From Methylobacterium tardum (GTDB lineage: Bacteria > Pseudomonadota > Alphaproteobacteria > Rhizobiales > Beijerinckiaceae), in the NCBI RefSeq assembly GCF_023546765.1, contig NZ_CP097484.1, positions 2,326,001 to 2,390,000 on the forward strand: DNA of 64,000 nucleotides, written 5' to 3'. A program made the translations under genes and the position numbers. Position 1 is the first letter of the stretch. Each line of letters begins with the position of its first letter. Positions 30,671 through 37,801 of this stretch are shown here, one piece after another. The notes below the pieces were generated by a model that saw nothing but the letters and a program-made list of their open reading frames with translations, was not told the DNA's origin and searched no databases.

Positions 30671-31996
30671 TCACGCCGGCAGCGCCAGCTCCGCCCGCAA
30701 TCCGCCGAGATCCGATCGTGCAAGGCTCAGCCCGCCGCCGTAGAGTTCGGCGAGTTCCAAGGTGATCGGCAGTCCGAAGCCGTGGCCCGGGACGCCCTCA
30801 TCGAGGCGCCGGCCGCGCGCCATGACGGAGGCGGCGGCCTCGGCGTCGAGGCCCGGCCCGTCATCCTCCACCCGCACGCGGACGCCATCGTCACGGGCGG
30901 CCACGCTGATCCGGACGCGGCTGCGGCACCAGCGGCAGGCATTGTCCACGAGGTTGCCGAGCATCTCGTCGAGATCCTGGCCCTCGCAGAGTACGGAAAG
31001 GTCCTCCGGCACGGCGAGATCGATCGCCGCGCCCTTCTCGGCGTAGAGCCGCGCCAGCGCGTCGCGCAGGTCCGAGAGGCGCGGCGCCAGCGGCGTGCGG
31101 CGCCGGGCCGAGCCCGCCAGCGCCGCGGCCCGGGCCCGGCGCAGATGATGGCGCACCCGCCGGTCCATGTCGTCCACCTGCCGGCGCAGCGCCCCGTCCG
31201 GGTCGCGGGCGGGGTCGGCCAGCGCCATCGACAGGGTGGCGAGCGGTGTCTTGAGGGCATGGGCGAGGTTGGCGACGTGGCCGCGAGCCCGCTCCAGATT
31301 CTGCGCGTTCTGGTCGAGGAGTGCGTTGAGTTCCGCCACCACGGGCGCGATCTCGGCGGGCTGGTCGTCCGGCACGCGCTCGCGCCGGCCGGCCCGTACG
31401 GCCGCGAGGTCGACCCGCAGGCGCGTCAGCGGCGCGAGGCCGAGCCGCACCTGGAACGCCAGTCCGGCGAGCAGGCACAGGCCGAGGATCCCGAGCGCCA
31501 GGGCGAGGCTCGACAGCGCCTCGCGCAGGGGGCCGCGCAATTCGCCCTCCGGCGCGGCCACCACGATGGTCGCGGCCGGCGGCCCCGGCAGGGTGAGCAC
31601 GCGGGCGACGAGGGGCTCGCCCCGCGGCCCCGTCGCGGAAGCCGGGTGGGGCCGGTCGGACGCGTCCTCCGGCCCCGGATCGGACAGGTGGATGTCGCCG
31701 CCCCGCAGGGATCCGGAGCGGATCGTCTCGGGCCCGCGGCGCACCTCCCAGGCCCAGCCGGGACCGGGCCGGTCGAACGGCGGCGCGTCGAGGCTCCCGG
31801 GCAGGATTCCGGCTTCGAGCCCGGCCCGCAGGGCGGTGATCTGCGCGTCCAGCCGCCCGTCGAGCTGCCCGCGCACGAACCGATGCAGGATCACCCCGAT
31901 GGCGAGGCCCGCCACCACCAGGGCCGCCAGCACCAGCACCAGGGCGGCGGCGAGCAGGCGGCCGCGGAGCGACCGGCGCGGCGTCGCGTCCGCCAT
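30671..31996 (-). CDS. Two-component sensor histidine kinase
   Basis: Inner-membrane kinase of the PhoQ/QseC-like class, 441 residues. One helix at about 14-38 and a second at about 163-186 enclose a periplasmic sensor segment of about 125 residues. A HAMP region follows (APLTRLRVDLAAVRAGRRER), then the H box ANLAHALKTPLATL with phospho-acceptor H246, the N box EMLGNLVDNACRWC and ATP-lid boxes VEDDGPGLD and GHGFGLPI. Its start overlaps the response regulator stop as TGATG, so the pair is translationally coupled. The TCS is divergent from a membrane-anchored PepSY-like gene, a common partner of such kinases. Confidence 0.92.
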   Translation of the reverse strand: MADATPRRSLRGRLLAAALVLVLAALVVAGLAIGVILHRFVRGQLDGRLDAQITALRAGLEAGILPGSLDAPPFDRPGPGWAWEVRRGPETIRSGSLRGGDIHLSDPGPEDASDRPHPASATGPRGEPLVARVLTLPGPPAATIVVAAPEGELRGPLREALSSLALALGILGLCLLAGLAFQVRLGLAPLTRLRVDLAAVRAGRRERVPDDQPAEIAPVVAELNALLDQNAQNLERARGHVANLAHALKTPLATLSMALADPARDPDGALRRQVDDMDRRVRHHLRRARAAALAGSARRRTPLAPRLSDLRDALARLYAEKGAAIDLAVPEDLSVLCEGQDLDEMLGNLVDNACRWCRSRVRISVAARDDGVRVRVEDDGPGLDAEAAASVMARGRRLDEGVPGHGFGLPITLELAELYGGGLSLARSDLGGLRAELALPA

Positions 31997-32661
31997 CAGG
32001 CGGGATCCGCGTGCAGGCGGTAGCCATGGCCGCGCACGTTCTCGATCCGGGCCGGGGCGATCTTCCGCCGCAACCGCGTGATGATCACCTCGACGGAGTT
32101 CGAATCGACGTCGGCATCGCCCTCGTAGACCCGTTCGATCAGGTGCAGGCGCGGCACCACGGCCGCGCGGTTCAGCGCCAGGCAGGACAGCACCCGCCAT
32201 TCGAGGCCCGTGAGCTTGAGCGGCAGGCCCTCGTGCTCGAAGGCGCCGAGCCCCGGATCGAAGCTCAGGGGGCCGCAGACGATGCGGCTCGCCCCGCCGC
32301 CCTGCGACCGGCGCACCAGCGCGCGCAGGCGGATCACCAGCTCCTCCACGCGGACCGGCTTGACGAGGTAATCGTCCGCCCCCGCCTTGAACGCCGCGAC
32401 CTTGTCGCTCCAGCCATCGCGCGCCGTGAGCACCAGCACCGGCAGGGTCCGTCCGGCCGTCCGCCACGCCCGCAGCACCGACATCCCGTCGCCCTTCGGC
32501 AGGCCGAGGTCGAGCACGACCGCGTCGTAGCCCTCGGTCTCGCCGAGATGCTGGGCATCCTCGCCGGTGGCGGCGTGGTCGAGGACGAAATTCTCCGCCC
32601 GCAGCACCTTGGCCACCTCGGCTGCGAGGGCCGCGTCGTCCTCCACCAGCAGGATCTTCAC
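31996..32661 (-). CDS. OmpR/PhoB-family response regulator
   Basis: 221-residue transcription factor. The receiver domain has acidic pocket E7-D8-D9, phospho-acceptor D51 (VVLDLGLPKGDG) and K101 (DYLVKPVRVEE). The C-terminal winged helix has LTGLEWRVLSCLALNRAAVV and VEVIITRLRRKIAPARIENV followed by RGHGYRL. It is coupled to the sensor kinase gene. A set of three TTAACC/TGAACC half-sites about one helical turn apart lies at 33034-33060 in the divergent region and is the obvious candidate binding site. Confidence 0.93.
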   Translation of the reverse strand: MKILLVEDDAALAAEVAKVLRAENFVLDHAATGEDAQHLGETEGYDAVVLDLGLPKGDGMSVLRAWRTAGRTLPVLVLTARDGWSDKVAAFKAGADDYLVKPVRVEELVIRLRALVRRSQGGGASRIVCGPLSFDPGLGAFEHEGLPLKLTGLEWRVLSCLALNRAAVVPRLHLIERVYEGDADVDSNSVEVIITRLRRKIAPARIENVRGHGYRLHADPA

Positions 32662-32737
32662 CCGTCCCCTCCTCGCTCAGGCGCTCACGCCTTCCGTTGA
32701 TTGTCGCGCTCCGCTTCCGAGAGGGCGTTGATCCGCA

Positions 32738-32828
32738 CGTCATCACGAGCGGAGCGAAGTGACCCAGGGCAGCGCGACACCCGGACACGTGGCGCTAACG
32801 GGATTGCTGCGTTCCGCTCGCAAAGACG
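32738..32828. repeat. Dispersed intergenic repeat, family C copy 1
   Basis: It starts CGTCATCACGAGCGGAGCGA and continues AGTGACCCAGGGC. A partly complementary arm, TGCGTTCCGCTCGCAAAGACG, closes it about 60 bases later. A second, edge-truncated copy of the first arm is at 63968-64000. The rest of the 472-base gap between the response regulator and the PepSY-like gene contains no gene that I can support. Confidence 0.7.
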
Positions 32829-33033
32829 GCGGTGGCGAAGCCATCTGGTTCCTCTCGCCTTGCCACCACGTCGCGGCGGCAAATCCAACCCGGATCGGGC
32901 CTTGGCGTCGTGTTCTCATGCGGCCCGGCCGAGGGGACGCGTGCAGGCTCCAACCAGCCGACCAACATCAGCCCGCGCTGCCAAGTCTTTGCGTTCGCAC
33001 GGGTTCCGTGCGTCACGCTCTAGGCGGCCGGGT

Positions 33034-33060
33034 TTAACCGGGGCTGAACCGGGCGGTTCA
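33034..33060 (+). promoter_or_regulatory. Candidate response-regulator box
   Basis: TTAACC (33034-33039), TGAACC (33045-33050) and GGTTCA (33055-33060) follow each other at 10-11-base spacing. The last two form the perfect palindrome TGAACC-GGGC-GGTTCA. It lies 74 bases before the PepSY-like gene in the region shared with the two-component system, and one-turn spacing is typical of OmpR-family sites. Confidence 0.4.
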
Positions 33061-33133
33061 GTCCGGATTGCCAAGGGCGCCTTACGAAGGGACATCGGAT
33101 CGAACGGATCCGGACCTCTCGAAGGACCGAACC

Positions 33134-33814
33134 ATGAGCGACGACAAGACGATCGACGGCACTGCGCGGGAAATCCGCGATCCCGAGCCCGCCGGCCCGG
33201 CGCGCCGGGCGATCCCCCGGCGGACCTGGGTGGTGGGTGCATTGGCGACCCCGCTCGCGGTGGGCGCGGTGGGCCTGTCCCTGGCGCAGGGCACGGCCTT
33301 CCAGCCGACGCCAGTCGAGCCGGTGGCGATCCAGGCGCTGGCGCCCTCCGGGGCGACCGCCATCAAGGGCACGGTGGCCGAGATCTTCGGCAACAAGTTC
33401 GTGGTCCAGGATCCGACCGGCCGCGCCCTGGTCGAGACCGGCCGCGAGGGCGAGGACGGCACGCTCGTCGCCAAGGGCGAGGCCATCACGGTGCAGGGCC
33501 GGTTCGAGACGGGCTTCCTGCACGCGCGGGTCCTGACCCATGGCGACGGGCGCACGATCGTGCTCGGCCCGGCCGGCGGTCCGGCCATGGGCAGCCTGGA
33601 CTGGGCCAAGGACCGGATCGGCCTCGGGCCGAAGCCCGACCTGCCCGCCCTGACGGCCTCCGTGCAGGCGGCCGGCTACAGCGACGTGCGCGTCACCGGC
33701 CGCGGCCCGCGCCACCTCGACGTCGCCGCGAAGGATCGCGACGGGCGCGAGCATCAGCTTCATGTCGGCTTCGACGGGCAGGTCCGGGAGAAGTCCGCGC
33801 GGCCGCCGGTCTGA
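33134..33814 (+). CDS. Membrane-anchored protein with OB-fold-like and PepSY-like domains
   Basis: A 226-residue protein with a cytoplasmic N-terminus rich in charged residues, one helix at about residues 37-56 (TWVVGALATPLAVGAVGLSL), then two periplasmic segments. The first (IKGTVAEIFGNKFVVQDPTG then RALVETG) resembles a bacterial OB fold. The last 50 residues (LTASVQAAGYSDVRVTGRGP then DLDVAAKDRDGREHQLHV-like text) resemble a PepSY domain. The ATG at 33134 has GAAGGA upstream; the frame extends further 5' without support. It is divergent from the sensor kinase/response regulator pair and may be their main target or a signal modulator. Domain calls are by eye. Confidence 0.65.
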   Translation: MSDDKTIDGTAREIRDPEPAGPARRAIPRRTWVVGALATPLAVGAVGLSLAQGTAFQPTPVEPVAIQALAPSGATAIKGTVAEIFGNKFVVQDPTGRALVETGREGEDGTLVAKGEAITVQGRFETGFLHARVLTHGDGRTIVLGPAGGPAMGSLDWAKDRIGLGPKPDLPALTASVQAAGYSDVRVTGRGPRHLDVAAKDRDGREHQLHVGFDGQVREKSARPPV

Positions 33815-33896
33815 TCCCGCGCCCGGGGCGGGGTGGCATGCAACCCTTCCCGCCCTGCCGCGTCCTCCTGTCTCTCAGCCGGCAGGAGGTGGCGCC

Positions 33897-34196
33897 GTGG
33901 AGCCGATGAAACCGATGGAACCCATGAAGCCCATGAAGCCGATGAAGGGCATGGAGCCCTGGTGGCCGAAGGATCTTGGCGAGCCCGCGACCAGCGGCGC
34001 GCAGAACGGGATGAAATACGCCGTCTTCCCCGACAAGAAGCGCCTGCTGATCGAGCGCGACGGGCAGGTCTCGACCTACGACAGCGGCGACCACCGGATC
34101 GGCGGCGTGTCGCAGGCGGATGGATCCTCGAAGACGCTGACCTTCGCCAGCCAGGACGGCGACGTCGATCTCGGCTCGCTGAAGAAGCTCGGCTGA
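33897..34196 (+). CDS. Small protein with Met-Lys-Pro/Met-Glu-Pro repeat N-terminus (99 aa)
   Basis: GTG start preceded by AGGAGG. The first 20 or so residues are a low-complexity series of MEP, MKP and MKG triplets (EPMKPMEPMKPMKPMKGMEP), followed by WWPKDLGEPATSGAQNGMKY and a compact hydrophilic domain ending in GDVDLGSLKKLG. There is no signal peptide or membrane helix. I do not recognise the fold. It lies 82 bases after the PepSY-like gene and ahead of an ABC exporter on the same strand. Related small proteins with ribosome sites of this kind are usually genuine. Confidence 0.6.
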   Translation: MEPMKPMEPMKPMKPMKGMEPWWPKDLGEPATSGAQNGMKYAVFPDKKRLLIERDGQVSTYDSGDHRIGGVSQADGSSKTLTFASQDGDVDLGSLKKLG

Positions 34197-34275
34197 GCCC
34201 GGCGTGGACAGGCCGGGGCGGCACCCTTAAGCCCGGGCCCGCCATGCGAGCCGCCCCGCCGACCTGTCCGACGCC

Positions 34276-36027
34276 ATGCGCGCGCTGATCGACCTCGTCC
34301 GCGCCCTGCGGGCCCCCGACCGGCGGCGCCTCGCCATGATCGCCCTCGGCCTCGCCGTGGCGGCCCTTCTCGAGGTGGTGGGGGTCGCCGCGGTGATCCC
34401 GTTCCTGACGCTGGTCGGCGACCCGTCGGCGGCGACCCGCATCCCCTACCTCGCGCAGACCCGGGCGTTCCTCGGGCTCGCCGACGAGCGCAGCTTCCTG
34501 CTGGTGACCGGCGGTGCGGCGCTGGCGGCGATCCTGGTCACGGCCCTGGTCAATGCCGGGCTGACCTACGCGCAGCTCCGCTTCACCCATCTGGCCGGCT
34601 ACAGCCTCAGCCGGCGGCTGCTGTTCCGCTACCTCGACCGGGAGCGGCTGTTCTTCACGCAAGCCAACAGCGCCGAGCTCGCCAAGAACGTGCTGTCCGA
34701 GACCGACCGGCTGGTGATCGGCGCCCTGACGCCCGCCACCGTGCTCGCCTCCCGGGCGAGTTCAGCCCTCGCGGTGATTGCCTTCCTGCTGGCCTACGCG
34801 CCGCAGCTCGCGCTAATCCTCGGAGGCGGCTTCGGCGGCCTCTATGTCGGGATCTACATGGTGATGCGGGCCCGCCTCGCGCGGCTCGGCGCCCGCACGG
34901 TGGCCGACAACGAGGCGCGCTTCCGCATCGTCCAGGAGACCTTCGGGGCGCTCACCGAGCTGAAGCTCTACGGGCGCGCGGAGGCTTTCGCGGGTCGGTT
35001 CGACGCCCCGGCGCGCGCCTACGCGATCGCCACAGCGGCGAGCCAGCTCACCGGCCAGATGCCGCGCTTCGTCATCGAGGCCCTGGCCTTCGGCGGGGTG
35101 ATCGTGGTGGTGCTGTTCGCGCTGGCCCAGGGCCTGGACGTGGCCGGGATCCTGCCGCTGCTCGGCCTGTTCGCCTTCGCGGGCTACCGGATGCTCCCGG
35201 CCTTCCAGAACATCTTCACCTCGGTGGCGCTGATGCGCTTCACCCTGCCGGCGGTGCAGGCGATCGTCGACGAGCTCGCCGACGAGCGGGCGCCCCAGCC
35301 CCGCACCGCAGAGCGGCTGCCGTTCACGACGGCGATCCGGCTCGAGGGGCTCGGCTTCGATTACGGCACCGGCCGGCCGGCGCTCGCCGGCATCGACCTG
35401 ACGATCCCGGTCAACACCACGGTCGGGCTCGCGGGCCGCACCGGTTCGGGCAAGACGACGCTCGCGGGCCTGCTCCTCGGGGTGCTGAGCCCCGGCGCGG
35501 GGCGGATCACCGTGGACGGCGTCGCCCTCGATCGCGCCACCCTGCCGGCCTGGCAGAACCGGATCGGCTACGTGCCGCAGGAGGTGTTCCTGGTGGACGG
35601 CACGGTGGCGGAGAACATCGCCCTCGGGCTCGACGCGCCCGACCTCGCGACGGTCGAGCGGGCGGCACGGCTCGCCGGCGCCCACGATTTCGTCGCGGCC
35701 CTGCCGCATGGCTACGGTGAGCGGGTCGGAGAGCGGGGCGCGCGGCTGTCCGGCGGCCAGCGCCAGCGCATCGGCATCGCCCGGGCGCTCTACCACGACC
35801 CGGACGTGATCGTGTTCGACGAGGCGACCTCGGCTCTCGGCGACGAGACGCAGGCGGCGGTGATGCGGGCGCTGCGCGCCCTGTCGGGCCGGCGGACCCT
35901 GATCCTGATCGCCCACCGCCTCTCGACCCTGGAGGGCGCCGACGCGGTCCACGTGCTGGAGGCCGGACGGCTCGTCGCCTCCGGGCCGCCCGAGGCAGTG
36001 CTGCCGGGACTTGGCACGGCCGCATGA
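34276..36027 (+). CDS. ABC exporter, fused permease-ATPase (PglK/MsbA-like)
   Basis: Homodimeric exporter half of 583 residues. An N-terminal membrane domain with about six helices (to residue 335) is followed by an ATPase with Walker A GRTGSGKTTLAG, signature LSGGQRQRIGIARALYHDPD, Walker B VIVFDEATSALGD and H-loop LIAHRLSTLEG. The long first loop and overall pattern resemble PglK-type lipid-linked glycan flippases, but the substrate is inference only. The aldose epimerase-like gene follows after 82 bases. Confidence 0.88.
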   Translation: MRALIDLVRALRAPDRRRLAMIALGLAVAALLEVVGVAAVIPFLTLVGDPSAATRIPYLAQTRAFLGLADERSFLLVTGGAALAAILVTALVNAGLTYAQLRFTHLAGYSLSRRLLFRYLDRERLFFTQANSAELAKNVLSETDRLVIGALTPATVLASRASSALAVIAFLLAYAPQLALILGGGFGGLYVGIYMVMRARLARLGARTVADNEARFRIVQETFGALTELKLYGRAEAFAGRFDAPARAYAIATAASQLTGQMPRFVIEALAFGGVIVVVLFALAQGLDVAGILPLLGLFAFAGYRMLPAFQNIFTSVALMRFTLPAVQAIVDELADERAPQPRTAERLPFTTAIRLEGLGFDYGTGRPALAGIDLTIPVNTTVGLAGRTGSGKTTLAGLLLGVLSPGAGRITVDGVALDRATLPAWQNRIGYVPQEVFLVDGTVAENIALGLDAPDLATVERAARLAGAHDFVAALPHGYGERVGERGARLSGGQRQRIGIARALYHDPDVIVFDEATSALGDETQAAVMRALRALSGRRTLILIAHRLSTLEGADAVHVLEAGRLVASGPPEAVLPGLGTAA

Positions 36028-36109
36028 GGCGCGGCCCGATGAGAGGCGGCCCTTGCCCCCTGCCCCGCATCCGTTACCTCGGCTCTCCGAGGATCAGCGG
36101 GAGACCCCT

Positions 36110-36985
36110 GTGAGCACGCGCATCGACCTGACCGCCCCGGACGGTACCTCCGCCGCGCTCTCGACCCACGGCGCCGAGCCGGTCTCCTGGCGGGTCGGCG
36201 GGACCGAGTATCTCTGGAGCGGCGACCCGGAGCACTGGAACCGCCACGCCCCCTGGCTTTTCCCGGTGGTCGGCGCCTCGGCCGGCGGCCACGTGAAGGT
36301 CGGCTCCGCGCGCTACCCGATGGGCCAGCACGGCTTCGCCCGCGACCTCCCTTTCCAGGTCATCGAGCAGCGTGCCGATGCCGTGACCCTGCGCCTGACC
36401 GACGGGCCCGAGACCCGGGCGCACTACCCGTTCGCCTTCCAGCTCGACGTCGCCGCCCGGGTGCGGCCGGGCGGACTCGATCTCGACGTGACCGTCGGCA
36501 ATTCCGGCACCGAGCCCCTGCCCTACGCCCTCGGCTTCCATCCGGCCTTCCCGTGGCCCTTCGCGGGGGGCACCCGCGCCCGGGACGGCGGCTACGCGGT
36601 GGAATTCGAGCAGGCGGAGCGCCCCTTCGCCCCGCAGGTGGGCCCCGGCGGCCTGCTGCTGCGCGACGAGCAGCCGATCCCGCTCTCGGGCGATATCTTG
36701 CCCCTCGACCCGGCGATCTTCACCGAGGCCTTCGTGATCCGGAACGCCCGCAGCCGCCGGATGCGCTTCACCGGGCCCGGCAAGGCGATCCGCATGGAGA
36801 TGGCGGATTTCCCCCATCTCGCGGTCTGGACCAAGCCGACGGCGCCGTTCCTGTCGCTGGAATGCTGGACGGGCTACGCCGACTGGGCCGACTTCTCCGG
36901 GGAACTCACGGAGCGCGACGCGCAACGGCTGCTCGCTCCGGGCGCCGAGGCGCGCCACGGCGTTCGCCTGACGCTGGAAGGCTGA
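36110..36985 (+). CDS. Aldose 1-epimerase family protein
   Basis: A 291-residue galactose-mutarotase-fold protein from a GTG start. Active-site candidates are the histidines in MGQHGFARDLPF and LGFHPAFPWPFA and the glutamate in LSLECWTGYADW. This places it nearer the YihR/Lacx-like side of the family than classic GalM. It probably interconverts sugar anomers or acts on a related substrate. It is followed 3 bases later by hemD, so they are likely cotranscribed although the functions are unrelated. Confidence 0.85.
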   Translation: MSTRIDLTAPDGTSAALSTHGAEPVSWRVGGTEYLWSGDPEHWNRHAPWLFPVVGASAGGHVKVGSARYPMGQHGFARDLPFQVIEQRADAVTLRLTDGPETRAHYPFAFQLDVAARVRPGGLDLDVTVGNSGTEPLPYALGFHPAFPWPFAGGTRARDGGYAVEFEQAERPFAPQVGPGGLLLRDEQPIPLSGDILPLDPAIFTEAFVIRNARSRRMRFTGPGKAIRMEMADFPHLAVWTKPTAPFLSLECWTGYADWADFSGELTERDAQRLLAPGAEARHGVRLTLEG

Positions 36986-36988
36986 CCG

Positions 36989-37696
36989 TTGCGCATCTGG
37001 GTGGCGCGGCCCGAGCCGGGTGCGACGCGCACCGGCGCGGCCCTTACGGCGCGCGGCCACGCGCCGCTCGTGGCCCCGGTGCTGGTGGTGCGACCGACCG
37101 GTGCCGCCCCGCCCGACGGGCCGTTCGACGGTGTGCTCCTGACCAGCGCCAACGCGGTGCCGGAGCCGCGGGAGGCCGCGTCCCTGCGGGGCCTGCCGGT
37201 CTTCGCGGTCGGGGCGCGGACGGCCGCGCTGGCCGCGGAGGCCGGGCTCGGGCCGGTGCGCGAGGGACCGGGCGACGCGGCAGGGCTCGCCGCGCTCGCG
37301 GCCGGCCTGCTGCCGCCGGGCGCGCGCCTGCTCCACAGGGCCGGCGCCGAGCGCAAGCGCGAGCCGGAGGCGACGCTGAGCGCGGCCGGATTCCGGATCG
37401 CGACCGTCGTGGCCTACGCCGCGGAGGCCCTGCCCGCCCTGCCCGATGCGGCCGACGGCGCGCTCGCGTCCGGCCAACTCGACGCGGCCCTCCACTATTC
37501 CCGGCGCAGCGCCGCCGTCGCTCTCGCCTTGGCGGATGCTGCGGGTCACGGCGGAGCTTTCCGCGCCCTGAAGCATTACTGCCTGTCGGTGGACGTCGCC
37601 GCCCCTCTGGAAGCGGTTGGCGTCCCGATCCATTTCGTGGCGGCGCGCCCGCGTGAAGCGGACTTGCTCGACGCCCTTACGCCAAGCCGCACCTGA
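36989..37696 (+). CDS. hemD: Uroporphyrinogen-III synthase
   Basis: Cyclises and inverts ring D of hydroxymethylbilane in tetrapyrrole synthesis. The 235-residue protein begins at TTG (MRIWVARPEPGATRTGAALT) and shows DGVLLTSANAVPE, a degenerate family motif, and DAALHYSRRSAAVAL near the C-terminus. The sequence is divergent, as is normal for HemD. The order hemD - mitofilin-like - hemY is an alphaproteobacterial signature that supports the assignment. Confidence 0.85.
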   Translation: MRIWVARPEPGATRTGAALTARGHAPLVAPVLVVRPTGAAPPDGPFDGVLLTSANAVPEPREAASLRGLPVFAVGARTAALAAEAGLGPVREGPGDAAGLAALAAGLLPPGARLLHRAGAERKREPEATLSAAGFRIATVVAYAAEALPALPDAADGALASGQLDAALHYSRRSAAVALALADAAGHGGAFRALKHYCLSVDVAAPLEAVGVPIHFVAARPREADLLDALTPSRT

Positions 37697-37801
37697 CCGT
37701 GCGGTGACAGGGAGACCGGGCCGCCGTATCTCGCCCTCGCGCCGGAGGCCGCCGCGGTGCTAGGGGGGCGCGGCGACGCCGTAGAGTTGGAGGACTTGCC
37801 C

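Noticed and set aside
36074..37633. Long minus-strand frame opposite the epimerase and hemD genes
   Set aside because: Antisense shadow without domain, ribosome site or plausible composition.
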